Shown piece after piece: positions 50,968 through 59,967 of a DNA stretch of 64,000 bases. Under the pieces are notes generated by a model. The model was not told where the DNA came from, did no database searches, and worked only from the letters and a program-made list of their open reading frames with translations. Where the stretch lies: the NCBI GenBank assembly GCA_046331095.1, contig JAXLRM010000003.1:1436405-1500404 (forward strand), written 5' to 3'. The stretch is from JAIBAC01 sp046331095 (GTDB taxonomy: Bacteria > Actinomycetota > Acidimicrobiia > UBA2766). A program made the translations under genes and the position numbers. Numbering within the stretch: the stretch's first letter is position 1; the number at the start of each line of letters is the position of its first letter.

Positions 50968-52116
50968 TTACTTGCCCATCCCGGAGAGCTCGGCGAGGAC
51001 CCGCAACATGACCTCGTCGGCGCCGCCTCCGATCGAGACCAGACGTGCGTCGCGGAAGAACCGCGCGGTCCAGGTCTCCTCCATGTAGCCGACGCCACCG
51101 TGGAACTGAATGCACGTGTCCGCGACCTCGCGGATGAGACGGCCGGCCTTGAGCTTGGCGATCGTGGCGAAACGCGTGGTGTTCTCGCCGCGGATGTAGG
51201 CGTCGGCACACGCGTAGTTGTAGTGACGCAGCAGGTCGATCTCGGCGACCAGTTCGGCGAGCTTGTAGCGCAGGTACTGGTTTGCGAGGAGGGGCTTGCC
51301 GAAGGCCTCGCGCTCGCGCAGGTAGGCGACCGTGCGCTCGATCGCGAGGTCCATCTGGCCGATCGAGTTGTAGGCGGCGATCATGCGCTCGTTCTGGAAC
51401 TGGACCATCTGCTGCTGGAAGCCCTGGCCCGCCTCACCGATGGTGTTCGCGACGGGAACGCGGGCATCCTCGAAGGAGAGCTCGGCGGTGTCGGAGGCGC
51501 GCTGGCCGAGCTTGTCGAGCTTGCGGCTCACCGAGAAGCCGGGGGTGTCGGTGGGGAACACGATCTGACTCATGCCCGTGTAGCCGCTCGACTCGGGCCC
51601 GGTGCGGCACAGCAGGCAGAGCCAATCGGCCTGGGTGCCGCTCGTGATGTACAGCTTCGTGCCGTTGATCACCCACTCGTCGCCGTCACGCTCGGCACGG
51701 GTGCGGATCGCGGCGACGTCGCTGCCGGCGTCGGGTTCGGTGACGGCGATCGACGCGACCATGTCGCCCCGGATGGCAGGAGCGAGATAGCGCTGCTTGA
51801 GCTCGTGGCTCCCGAAGCGGTGCAGCGACGGGGTGGCCATGTCGGTCTGGACCCCGACCGCCATCGGCACCGATCCGCCGTTGCAGCGGCCGAGCTCCTC
51901 GCCGAAGACGACCGTGAAGCTGTGGTCCGCCCCGGCGCCCCCGTAGGCAGGGTCGTACTCGAGGCCGAGGAAGCCGAGCGCGCCCATACGGGCAAAGAGC
52001 TCGTGGGCGGGGAACAGGCCCTCGGCCTCCCAGGTGTCGCAATGAGGGTTGATCTCGTGGTCGACGAAGTCCCGGACCGTCCGGCGGAACTGCTCGTGCT
52101 CTTGCGTGAACTGCAT
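50968..52116 (-). CDS. Acyl-CoA dehydrogenase
   Basis: 382-residue FAD enzyme of beta-oxidation or branched acyl-CoA breakdown. Typical motifs: SIAVTEPDAGSDVAAIRT, INGTKLYITSG, ERMIAAYNSIGQMDLA, and C-terminal IQFHGGVGYMEE with ARFFRDARL, where the glutamate of YMEE is a candidate base. Electrons would pass to the ETF. CAGACT (52128-52123, minus strand) six bases before the ATG predicts a leaderless mRNA. Confidence 0.93.
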   Translation of the reverse strand: MQFTQEHEQFRRTVRDFVDHEINPHCDTWEAEGLFPAHELFARMGALGFLGLEYDPAYGGAGADHSFTVVFGEELGRCNGGSVPMAVGVQTDMATPSLHRFGSHELKQRYLAPAIRGDMVASIAVTEPDAGSDVAAIRTRAERDGDEWVINGTKLYITSGTQADWLCLLCRTGPESSGYTGMSQIVFPTDTPGFSVSRKLDKLGQRASDTAELSFEDARVPVANTIGEAGQGFQQQMVQFQNERMIAAYNSIGQMDLAIERTVAYLREREAFGKPLLANQYLRYKLAELVAEIDLLRHYNYACADAYIRGENTTRFATIAKLKAGRLIREVADTCIQFHGGVGYMEETWTARFFRDARLVSIGGGADEVMLRVLAELSGMGK

Positions 52117-52136
52117 CGCCTGAGTCTGCCCTGCCC

Positions 52137-52230
52137 GGCCCCCCACGTGCGCGCGTAGCGCACCACCCCATCCATGCGTCGATGCTGTGATCGACTCGGC
52201 CCCCCACGTGCGCGCGTAGCGCACCACCCC
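52137..52230. repeat. Direct repeat with internal hairpin, family E
   Basis: A 34-base sequence starting CGGCCCCCCACGTGCG occurs at 52137-52170 and 52197-52230, 60 bases apart. Each copy contains GTGCGC-GCGTA-GCGCAC, a 6-bp hairpin. A degraded third copy (CACGCGCGCACGTCG) follows at about 52240. Confidence 0.7.
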
Positions 52231-52261
52231 CTGGTCACCCACGCGCGCACGTCGATCCGAT

Positions 52262-52352
52262 TGGCGCTCGGCGCTCCCTCCCACGGACCTCGCGAACCAC
52301 ACACCACGACCCGTGGACGTCGAACCAGGAAGCACCTCGGCCATTCCATCGC
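52262..52352. repeat. Dispersed 90-bp repeat (family D), second locus
   Basis: This stretch, just before the SBP operon, aligns end to end with 21904-21995, including GGAAGCACCTCGGCC and the opening GGCGCTCGGCGC. The internal hairpin is CCACG-ACC-CGTGG here. Two stem base pairs differ from the other copy, and both remain paired. Confidence 0.65.
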
Positions 52353-52370
52353 GCATAGGTTTGGCGGCGG

Positions 52371-53567
52371 ATGAGGAACAGGGTCGTGGCGCTGGTGGTC
52401 GCCGTGGTGCTCGTCGGCGTCGGATTCTTGCTGCGCGCCCTCGTGTGGGGCGATGGCGGCAGCCTCGGCGGGATCTTCGGCGGCGAAGCCGCGACGGCGT
52501 CCGACGCCGTCGTCGTACCCCTGGTCTGCGCGGACGAGATCGGCCCCTACTGCAAGGAAGTCGTGGACCGCTTCGGCGCCACCAAGCCGAGCGTCGACGG
52601 CCGTCCGATCCGTGTCGAGCTCACCCAGATGGACTCCGCCGCCGCCGCCGAGGCGATCGTCGAGCGCCGCAGTCGCCCCCTCGCCTGGATCCCGGCGTCG
52701 AGCGCGTGGGTCGACGAGGTCAACGCCCGCTACCGGGCCCGCAACGGCACCGACGTCTTCCTCAAGTCCGGCGAGTACCAGGTGCTCCCCGTCGCCGAGA
52801 GCCCGATGGTCCTCCTCGTGCAGGCCGACCGCGAGCCCGCCCTCGCCCGCCATTGCGGTGGCACGATCACGTGGCAGTGCGTCCACGAAGCCGTCACGAA
52901 CCCCGGCGGCTGGCGGGCCCTCGGCGGCGATCCGGCCTGGGGTCTCGTGAAGTTCAAGCACGCCAACCCGATCCAGGTGAACTCGGGCCTGCTCTCGCTC
53001 GTGCTGATGTCCTACGGCTACTACGGCGACATCGCCGACCTCACGCCGGCGCAGATCGCCGACCCCGGCCTGCGAGGCTTCGTCGACGACATCGAGGCGA
53101 GCATCGACAGCTTTCCGCGCTCACCGTCCGACTTCGACCTCAACCTCGTGAGCTTCGGGGCGTCCAACTACGACGTCGCCGCGACCTACGAGTTCACCGC
53201 GGTCAAGGCGATCGAGAACGCGCCAGGCCGCGGCTTCAAGCTCGCACTCGTGTACCCGCCCCAGATCAACCGCTCCGACTTCCCCTTCGCGATCGCGGTG
53301 ACCGACGAGACCAGCGCCGTCGACAAGGACGCGGCACTCGCGCTGCGTGACTTCTTCCTCTCCGAGGACATCCAACACCTCGCCCTCGCCGGCGGCTTGC
53401 GCCCCGCCAACCCCGACGTCGCGATCGCGGGCACCGACAACCCTCTGACCGCGCACGCCCCGGACGGGGTGCAGGTGCGGATCCCGCCCTCTCGCGAGGC
53501 GGACTTCCCTTCATTCGAGACCGTCCAGGCGCTACGCCAACTCTGGCTACAAGAGGTGAACAGGTGA
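52371..53567 (+). CDS. Extracellular substrate-binding protein, first of SBP-VWA operon
   Basis: 398 residues. One N-terminal membrane helix (about 5-22) without a lipobox precedes a two-lobed binding-protein domain (VPLVCADEIGPYCKEVVDRFG onwards). The C-terminal stretch GGLRPANPDVAI is shared with the next protein (YGFRPGNPDVAI), so the two are paralogues. No ABC permease is encoded nearby, which argues for sensing or scaffolding rather than transport. The stop overlaps the next start (GTGA). TAGGTT lies nine bases before the ATG. Confidence 0.7.
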   Translation: MRNRVVALVVAVVLVGVGFLLRALVWGDGGSLGGIFGGEAATASDAVVVPLVCADEIGPYCKEVVDRFGATKPSVDGRPIRVELTQMDSAAAAEAIVERRSRPLAWIPASSAWVDEVNARYRARNGTDVFLKSGEYQVLPVAESPMVLLVQADREPALARHCGGTITWQCVHEAVTNPGGWRALGGDPAWGLVKFKHANPIQVNSGLLSLVLMSYGYYGDIADLTPAQIADPGLRGFVDDIEASIDSFPRSPSDFDLNLVSFGASNYDVAATYEFTAVKAIENAPGRGFKLALVYPPQINRSDFPFAIAVTDETSAVDKDAALALRDFFLSEDIQHLALAGGLRPANPDVAIAGTDNPLTAHAPDGVQVRIPPSREADFPSFETVQALRQLWLQEVNR

Positions 53568-55375
53568 GGCCGAACCCGAATCGACGTCGACTCCTCGCCC
53601 TCGCCGCGGGTGTCGCCGTGACGGCCGTACTCGCTGCCGCGTGCAGCGTCGGCACCCGTTCGGGTTCGGGCGGCGGAGCGGACGCGTCGGCGCCACCCGA
53701 TGCCGTCCGTGTGGTGATCGCGTCGTCACCCGAGAAGGTGACGCTGCTCGGCGACCTCGCGAACGAGTTCAACGCACGCAAGGTCGAGGTCGAGGGCAAG
53801 CCCGTGTTCGTCGAGGTCGAGAAGACGTCGAGCGGGACCGGCGCCGACCTCCTCGTCGACGACTGGCCCGACTCCGCCGGCCAGGCGCGCCCGACGGTGT
53901 TCGCACCCGCCGCGAGCCTCTGGGGCACGGTCGTGAACCAGCGTCGTGTCGACGCAGGCAAGGCGGCGATCGTGCCCAAGGACTTCCGTCCCGTGATGCT
54001 CACCCCGGTGGTGATCGCGATGCCCGAGCCGATGGCACGGGCGCTCGGATGGCCCGACACCCCGATCGGCTGGGCCGACGTCGCCGCCCTCGCCCAGGAC
54101 CCTCAGGGCTGGGCTCGTTTCGGCCACCCCGAGTGGGGGCCGTTCCGCCTCGGCAAGACCGACCCGCACATATCGACGTCGGGTTTCAACTCCACGATCG
54201 CGGCGGCATACGCGGGTGCGGGCAAACAACGCGACCTGACCGCTGCCGACGTCGCCGGGCCCCAGGTGCAGCAGTTCCTGACCCAGCTCGAGTCCTCGAT
54301 CGTGCACTACGGCGACACCACGCTGACCTTCCTCGACAACCTCAAGCGGGCCGACGACCGCGGCGCCGCGACCGCGTACATCTCGGCGGTGGCGGTCGAG
54401 GAGGTCTCGGTCGTCGACTACAACCAGGGCGACCCCACCAACGTGCTGCCACCCGGCCAGACCGGCCCGCCGCCCAAGACCAAGCTCGTGTCGGTCTACC
54501 CGAAGGAGGGGACGCTCTGGAGCGACAACCCCTTCTTCGTGCTCGACGCGCCGTGGGTGTCGCCGGGCGAGAGCGAGGGCGCCCGCCTGTTCGGGGACTT
54601 CGTGTCCGAGGCCCGCAACCAGGAGAAGGTGCTCGCGTACGGCTTCCGTCCCGGCAACCCCGACGTCGCGATCGGGGCGCCGATCGACGCCGACCACGGC
54701 GCCGACCCGAGCCAACCCAAGACGATCCTGCCCGTTCCCGCCGGCGACACGCTCACGACGCTGCTGGGCACCTGGGACGCGACCCGCAAACCCGCACGGG
54801 TCCTCCTCGTCATGGACGTCTCCGGCTCCATGGGCGATCCCGCCGGCAGCGACCGCGAGACCAAGCTCGAGCTCGCCAAACAAGCCGCGACCGACTCCCT
54901 CGGCCTCTTCGCCGACCGCGACGAGGTCGGCCTCTGGATCTTCTCGACCGAGCTCGACGGCCAGAGGGACTACCGCGAGGTCGTCCCGATCGGACCGGTG
55001 AGCGCGAACAGGGACACCCTGAAGCGGACCCTCGCGGGCCTCACGCCCCTCAACGGGACGGGCCTCTACGACACCACCGCGGCGGCCTACGACGCGCTCG
55101 TGAAGGTGGCCACACCCGCGCGCATCACGGCGATGGTGCTGCTCACCGACGGCCGCAACGAGGACCGCACCAACGACGACCTCGACGGCCTCGTGTCCCA
55201 CATCGGCGGCGAAGGCGCCGGCGGCCAGGTGAGGATCTTCGCGATCGCGTACGGACGTGACGCGAGCGTCGACCAGCTCCGCCGGATCACAGAGGCGACC
55301 AACGGCAAGCTGTACGACTCCAAGAACCCCGCGGACATCAAGTCGGTGTTCCGCAACGTGATCAGCAACTTCTGA
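53564..55375 (+). CDS. Lipoprotein with substrate-binding and VWA domains
   Basis: 603 residues. A signal peptide with lipobox LAAAC (about residue 27) anchors it outside the membrane. Residues about 45-385 form a substrate-binding fold paralogous to the preceding protein. Residues about 405-603 form a von Willebrand A domain with an intact metal site (MDVSGSMG, then TGLYD and LTDGRNED). VWA domains bind proteins through a metal ion. It starts in the stop of the previous gene. Such fusions occur in actinobacteria near stress genes; the ligand is unknown. Confidence 0.82.
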   Translation: MRPNPNRRRLLALAAGVAVTAVLAAACSVGTRSGSGGGADASAPPDAVRVVIASSPEKVTLLGDLANEFNARKVEVEGKPVFVEVEKTSSGTGADLLVDDWPDSAGQARPTVFAPAASLWGTVVNQRRVDAGKAAIVPKDFRPVMLTPVVIAMPEPMARALGWPDTPIGWADVAALAQDPQGWARFGHPEWGPFRLGKTDPHISTSGFNSTIAAAYAGAGKQRDLTAADVAGPQVQQFLTQLESSIVHYGDTTLTFLDNLKRADDRGAATAYISAVAVEEVSVVDYNQGDPTNVLPPGQTGPPPKTKLVSVYPKEGTLWSDNPFFVLDAPWVSPGESEGARLFGDFVSEARNQEKVLAYGFRPGNPDVAIGAPIDADHGADPSQPKTILPVPAGDTLTTLLGTWDATRKPARVLLVMDVSGSMGDPAGSDRETKLELAKQAATDSLGLFADRDEVGLWIFSTELDGQRDYREVVPIGPVSANRDTLKRTLAGLTPLNGTGLYDTTAAAYDALVKVATPARITAMVLLTDGRNEDRTNDDLDGLVSHIGGEGAGGQVRIFAIAYGRDASVDQLRRITEATNGKLYDSKNPADIKSVFRNVISNF

Positions 55376-55376
55376 G

Positions 55377-56267
55377 ATGGGCGACACCGAGAACAAGAGG
55401 GGCGCGTTCTTCGCGAGGCACGGCAACAAGCTCGCGTACTCGCTGCTGTCGCCGTCGACGATCGTGACCACCGGCGTGGTCGCCGCGCTGGCGGTCGCGG
55501 GCGGCCTGCCCCTCCTGGTCGCAGGCGCGGTGACAGCGGGCGCCTACGCCGTGAAGGTCACGGCGCAGACGTTCACGGGCAAGGACCTCGAGCAGATCAT
55601 CCGGCCCGAGCCCCGCGTCGACGTCAAGGCACTGCGCAGCCCTTACAAGGAATGGGTCGAGCGCGGCATCGATGCGCGCCGGCGCTTCCGCGACGCCATC
55701 CGGCGGGCCCCCGAAGGTCCCCTCACCGAGCGCCTGGGCGGCATCGCAGAGGACCTCGGCGAGTCGATCGCGAGCCTGGGGCGCGCGGCGGCGCGAGCCC
55801 AGCAGATCGACGACTACCTGACGCGCCAGCCGCCGGCGTCACTGCGCCTCCATCTCGACCAGGCCGAGGGTCGCCTCGCGAGCGCGAAGGACGCGGCGCT
55901 GCGACCTGACCTCGAACGGGTCGTCACATCGCTGCGCGAACAAGTGCGCGTGGCCGACCGGCTACAGGACTTCCGCGACAGATCGGTGTCGCGCATCGAG
56001 ACCACGATCTCCCAGGTCGACCAGCTCACGGCGCAGCTCATGGAGGTGCTGCTGACCGCCGAGGACGTCGGCGACGTGGGCGGAGCCGGGAACGTGGACG
56101 CGCTCGTCGCCCAGCTCGACAGCGTACGGTCGGCCGTCGCCGAACTCGACCCGCGGGTGACGTCCTCGGACGCCGAGGCAGAGGTGCAGGCGGTCCTGGG
56201 CACGATGGTGGAGGCGCCGGCGGCACTCGAGCAGGCGCGGCGCCCGGAAGGGCCGGTGCCGTCGTGA
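55377..56267 (+). CDS. Membrane coiled-coil protein of unknown function
   Basis: 296 residues. A hydrophobic pair of helices (about 24-62: STIVTTGVVAALAVAGG, LLVAGAVTAGAYAVKV) is followed by about 200 residues of mostly helical, charged sequence with heptad-like spacing, likely a cytoplasmic coiled coil. It begins one base after the VWA gene and overlaps the next (GTGA). No family was recognised. The position between VWA and PspA genes suggests a membrane link between the exported and cytoplasmic parts. Confidence 0.65.
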   Translation: MGDTENKRGAFFARHGNKLAYSLLSPSTIVTTGVVAALAVAGGLPLLVAGAVTAGAYAVKVTAQTFTGKDLEQIIRPEPRVDVKALRSPYKEWVERGIDARRRFRDAIRRAPEGPLTERLGGIAEDLGESIASLGRAAARAQQIDDYLTRQPPASLRLHLDQAEGRLASAKDAALRPDLERVVTSLREQVRVADRLQDFRDRSVSRIETTISQVDQLTAQLMEVLLTAEDVGDVGGAGNVDALVAQLDSVRSAVAELDPRVTSSDAEAEVQAVLGTMVEAPAALEQARRPEGPVPS

Positions 56268-57418
56268 TGGTCCACCTGCGCTCGTGGGTTCGCGTGGCCA
56301 CGCTTGCAGTTGCCACCGGTGTGCTCGCCGGTGCTTGCTCGGGATCTGCGCCGGCGCCGAGCTTCGACGGCGAGGTCGTCCTCGGTGTCGCCGTGCCGAC
56401 GTCGGGCGACCTCTCCGACTTCGGCCTCACGATCGCGCAGGGCGCGCAGCTCGCGGCGGACCGCCAGAACGCCGCCGGGGGACTGCTCGGCAGGAAGGTC
56501 GTAGTGCGTGTCGTGGACGACAAGGCGAGCGCCACGACAGCGCCCGATGCCGCCCAGGAGCTCGTCGGGGCAGGCGCCAAGGCGGTCGTCGGCCACTTCA
56601 ACTCGGGCGCCTCGATCGCGGCAGCCCCCGTATACGCGCGCGCCGGGATCCTGCAGATCACGCCGACGTCGACGAACCCACGCCTCACACAGCTCGGGAT
56701 CGGCACCGTGTTCAGGGTCACCGCGACCGACGCGGCGCAAGGACCGGCGCTCGCCGCCGCGATCCTGCGCGACGGCCATCGCAGCCCCGCGATCGTCTAC
56801 GCAGCCGGCAACACCTACGCCGAGGGGCTCTCGCAGTCGCTTGCAGGCGCGCTCGACCACGCCGGCGCGGGCGTGGTGACCATGCAGCCGTTCGGGAGTG
56901 GCGTACGCGACTACTCCCCGATGCTCTCCGCCGCCCGCGAAGCCGGCGCGGACTCACTCGCCGTCGTCGCCGAGGCACCCCAAGCGGCGGAGGTGCTCCT
57001 GCAGGCGCGCGACCTCGGCCTCGGGCTCGCCGTTTACGGAGGCGACTCGCTCGCCAAGCTCGAGCTCGTGTACCGGGCGGGACGTGCTGCCGAGGGCGCG
57101 ACGATCACGTCGCTGCTGCCGAACCTCGTGACGGGCCCCGACCGCGACGACGCCCTCGTCGACGCGTACCGCGCCGCGTTCGGTCGCAACCCCGGCCTCG
57201 ACACGCCGGCGGGCAAGGTCGCTGCCGAGACGTGGTTCCGTGCCGTCGAACAGGCAGGCACGTTCGACGCGACCGACGTTGCCGCGGCCCTCAAGGAGGG
57301 CTTCGAGTGGGACTCCCCGATCGGCCCCATCTCCTACGACAGATCCGGCGATCTGAGGACACAGACGATCCACACCAACGTCGTCGAAGCGGGCCAGTTC
57401 GTCGCCAAGACCGGTTAG
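56264..57418 (+). CDS. LivJ-type periplasmic-binding lipoprotein
   Basis: 384 residues. Lipobox LAGAC (about residue 25), then a type I periplasmic-binding fold of the branched-chain amino-acid receptor group: VVLGVAVPTSGDLSDFG, GLLGRKVVVRVVDD, VVGHFNSGASIAAAPVYA and a late GKVAAETWFRAVEQAG. No Liv permease or ATPase genes are near, so it may act as an extracellular sensor in this operon. It starts with GTG inside the preceding stop codon. Confidence 0.82.
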   Translation: MMVHLRSWVRVATLAVATGVLAGACSGSAPAPSFDGEVVLGVAVPTSGDLSDFGLTIAQGAQLAADRQNAAGGLLGRKVVVRVVDDKASATTAPDAAQELVGAGAKAVVGHFNSGASIAAAPVYARAGILQITPTSTNPRLTQLGIGTVFRVTATDAAQGPALAAAILRDGHRSPAIVYAAGNTYAEGLSQSLAGALDHAGAGVVTMQPFGSGVRDYSPMLSAAREAGADSLAVVAEAPQAAEVLLQARDLGLGLAVYGGDSLAKLELVYRAGRAAEGATITSLLPNLVTGPDRDDALVDAYRAAFGRNPGLDTPAGKVAAETWFRAVEQAGTFDATDVAAALKEGFEWDSPIGPISYDRSGDLRTQTIHTNVVEAGQFVAKTG

Positions 57419-57450
57419 GCTGCGGTCGTCCTCGTCTGACGGGAGCCCAA

Positions 57451-57900
57451 GTGGGTCTGTTCGGCAAGAAGAAGAAGGCAGCCGAAGAGGAAGCCGCGCA
57501 CGCCACATGGCAGGCGCAGGAGACCGGCGCGGCGGCCGGGTACCAGGGGCCGCCCGCACAGGCGCCCGGCCAGGGACAACCGGGCCCAGCAGGTCCCGCA
57601 CAATGGCAGCCGGGCCCACCGGACACGGCGACGCCCGGTACTCCCCCGGGCGCGCCCCTCGCTGCCGACGACCCGCTCTGGGAGCCGATCTACGGTCTCT
57701 CGGTCGACCACTACGCCCAGATCGTCAAGTACGCGGTGCGTCAAGGGCTCCAGGACGAGTACTCGATCTGCCAGTTCGCCCAGCAGCACTACGGGATCGC
57801 GGCGGAGACGTGGAACGCCGCCGCTGCCGGGTGGGTGGACAGGATGGGTCGGAGCGCGGCGATCGACCAGCGCTTCCGGCAGGTGTACGACGCGAGCTGA
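57451..57900 (+). CDS. Small protein with basic N-terminus and helical domain
   Basis: 149 residues. It opens with GLFGKKKKAAEEE, then a proline- and glutamine-rich linker (about 30-70), then a helical domain (about 75-149: PIYGLSVDHYAQIVKYAVRQ) that loosely recalls small DUF6620-type proteins. The similarity is weak and from memory. It is 32 bases after the receptor gene and 32 before pspA. There is no signal peptide, so it is cytoplasmic. Confidence 0.6.
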   Translation: MGLFGKKKKAAEEEAAHATWQAQETGAAAGYQGPPAQAPGQGQPGPAGPAQWQPGPPDTATPGTPPGAPLAADDPLWEPIYGLSVDHYAQIVKYAVRQGLQDEYSICQFAQQHYGIAAETWNAAAAGWVDRMGRSAAIDQRFRQVYDAS

Positions 57901-57932
57901 CGTGAGCTCCGCGAAGGGCTCGAGGAGGGGGC

Positions 57933-58802
57933 ATGGGTAAGTTCCTGAAGCGGACGTGGCGCTACGTGGTCGCCGCGCTCACCGGGAAGTTCGAGGATCT
58001 CGCAGACCCCAAGGTCCAGATCGAGCAGGCGATCGACGAGGCAGAGAAGCAGCACAAGCTGCTCACACAACAGGCCGCCAACGTCATCGCGCATCAAAAG
58101 GACACCGAGATGCAGCTCAACCGCGCCCTCGAGCAGGTCGAGAAGCTCTCCGCGTCGTCGCGCCAGGCCCTCCTGATGGCCGAGGGTCCTCAGGCACCCG
58201 CGAGCGAGGCCGAGCGCGCCAAGTACCAGCAGGCGGCGCAGGCGTTCGCACAGCGGCTCATCGTGGCCGAGCAAGAGGTCGAGTCGCTCAAGCAGATCCA
58301 CCTGCAGGCGACCGAGGCTGCCGGGGCGGCGAAGAACGCCGTGAAGAACAACCGCATGGCACTCGAGAAGAAGTACGCCGAGAAGACCAAGCTCCTGAGC
58401 CAGCTCGACCAGGCCAAGATGCAGGAGCGCATGACCTCGGCGATGGCGTCGATGACGGCGACCGTGGGCGAGGACGTCCCGACCCTCGAAGAGGTGCGCC
58501 GTAAGATCGAGAAGCGCTACGCGCAGGCGCTCGGGGCCGCCGAACTGCAAGCCGACTCCGTCGACCAGAAGATGCTCGAGGTGGAACAGGCGTCGGTCGA
58601 CTTCGAGGCAACTGCCCGTCTCGACGAGATCCGGTCCCAGCTCGGCCTGCCGACCCAGGCACCCGAGGCGGTCCAGCCGGCGCAGACCGCGGGCGAGGTC
58701 ACCGCCGCAACCGGCGCCGCCACGGGAACGATCGCTGCGGAGGGCGCGGCGACCCCGCCCAAGCCCGAGGGGGAGGCAGAGAGCCAGGGGACGGGGTCCT
58801 GA
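57933..58802 (+). CDS. pspA: PspA/IM30 family membrane-stress protein
   Basis: 289 residues. An amphipathic N-terminal helix (GKFLKRTWRYVVAALTGKF) and a long coiled-coil body with ADPKVQIEQAIDEAEKQHKLL match the PspA/Vipp1 family. These proteins assemble into ESCRT-III-like coats that protect damaged membrane. A 60-residue alanine- and threonine-rich tail is extra. The upstream genes encode exported binding and VWA proteins. An AGGAGGGGGC ribosome-binding region precedes the ATG. Confidence 0.9.
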   Translation: MGKFLKRTWRYVVAALTGKFEDLADPKVQIEQAIDEAEKQHKLLTQQAANVIAHQKDTEMQLNRALEQVEKLSASSRQALLMAEGPQAPASEAERAKYQQAAQAFAQRLIVAEQEVESLKQIHLQATEAAGAAKNAVKNNRMALEKKYAEKTKLLSQLDQAKMQERMTSAMASMTATVGEDVPTLEEVRRKIEKRYAQALGAAELQADSVDQKMLEVEQASVDFEATARLDEIRSQLGLPTQAPEAVQPAQTAGEVTAATGAATGTIAAEGAATPPKPEGEAESQGTGS

Positions 58803-59467
58803 GCCCGAGGATCCTGCTCGTCCGCCACGGCCTCACCGACAAGACCGGACCGGTACTCGCCGGACGCACACCGGGGGTGCACCTGAACGCCGCCGGCAAG
58901 GCGCAAGCCGACGCCCTCGCCACGCGGCTCCACGACGTGCCCATCGAGGCCGTCTACTCCTCGCCCCTCGAACGCTGCCGCGAGACCGCGGCGCCGCTCG
59001 CCCGTGTCGCGTCGGCGCGGGTGCGCACCGACAAGCGCCTCCTCGAGGTCGGCTACGGCGACTGGACGATGCAGCCGCTGCCGAAGCTCGCCAAGACGTC
59101 GCTGTGGCGTGTGATCCAGTACCGGCCCACCCTCGCCGCCTTCCCGGGAGGTGAGTCGCTCGTCTCCGCCCAGCAGCGGATCGTCGGCGCCCTCGAGGAT
59201 CTGCGGACGCGCCACGACGGCAACGTCGTGTGCTGCAGCCACGCCGACATGATCAAGCTCGCCGTCGCCCACTACGGCGGTGTGCACATGGACCTCTACC
59301 AGCGCATCGTGATCGCACCCGTGTCGCTCACGGTGCTGCGCTTCGGGGCGTTCGGTGTTCAGGTCGAGCGCACGAACGACACCGGCGACGTCGCCGACCT
59401 GATGAGCGCGGCCGCCCCAGAGCGCCGGCGTGGATCAGCGGCAGCGAAGGAATGGGGGCACACGTGA
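58799..59467 (+). CDS. Histidine-phosphatase-fold phosphomutase (MSMEG_4193 family), CTG start
   Basis: 222 residues. The catalytic RHG motif (ILLVRHGLTDK) is at residues 5-15, and the later CSHADMIKLAVAHY supplies the second histidine. No ATG, GTG or TTG exists in frame before the RHG motif, and the first GTG (58877) would delete the active site. The CTG at 58799, overlapping the pspA stop as CTGA, is therefore the likely start. The family, followed by DUF3090 and an SCO1664 protein, is a conserved actinobacterial trio of unknown pathway. Confidence 0.85.
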   Translation: MSPRILLVRHGLTDKTGPVLAGRTPGVHLNAAGKAQADALATRLHDVPIEAVYSSPLERCRETAAPLARVASARVRTDKRLLEVGYGDWTMQPLPKLAKTSLWRVIQYRPTLAAFPGGESLVSAQQRIVGALEDLRTRHDGNVVCCSHADMIKLAVAHYGGVHMDLYQRIVIAPVSLTVLRFGAFGVQVERTNDTGDVADLMSAAAPERRRGSAAAKEWGHT

Positions 59468-59967
59468 GCGACGTAGAGCTCGACTGCACCCACATCACCG
59501 TCGGTACCGTCGGCGAGCCGGGGGACCGGACGTTCTACCTGCAGGCGGCAGAGGGCGACCGCGTGTTCACCTTCAAGATCGAGAAGGAAGGGGCCACGGC
59601 GCTCGCCGAGCACCTCGTCGACCTCGTCGACGGCATCGCAGCGACCCTCGGTCCCGACCCCGTGGAGCCCACCCCCGACATGGCGTTGCGCATGCCGATC
59701 CGGCAGGACTTCGTGGTCGGCGCGATCTTCATCGACTTCGACGACACCCGCGGGAAGGTCGCGATCCTGTGCTCCGAGCTGGTCCTCGACGAGGAGGCCG
59801 AGCCCGCGGGTGCCGAGGCGCGCCTCCTCGTCTCCCGTACGCGGGCACGCACGCTGGCACGGCACGCGGCCGAGATCGTCGAGGCCGGACGTCCCTCTTG
59901 CGAGCTGTGCGGCTTCCCGAAGGGCTCGCACCACATCTGCCCGCGCTCGAACGGGCGCCACGAGTAA
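59464..59967 (+). CDS. DUF3090 family protein
   Basis: 167 residues. The N-terminal VGEPGDRTFYLQA and C-terminal zinc-finger-like CELCGFPKGSHHICPRSNGR are typical of DUF3090. The GTG start overlaps the phosphomutase stop (GTGA); an ATG at 59452 would add four residues. It is always found near the phosphomutase and SCO1664-family genes in actinobacteria, as here. Its function is unknown. Confidence 0.88.
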   Translation: MSDVELDCTHITVGTVGEPGDRTFYLQAAEGDRVFTFKIEKEGATALAEHLVDLVDGIAATLGPDPVEPTPDMALRMPIRQDFVVGAIFIDFDDTRGKVAILCSELVLDEEAEPAGAEARLLVSRTRARTLARHAAEIVEAGRPSCELCGFPKGSHHICPRSNGRHE

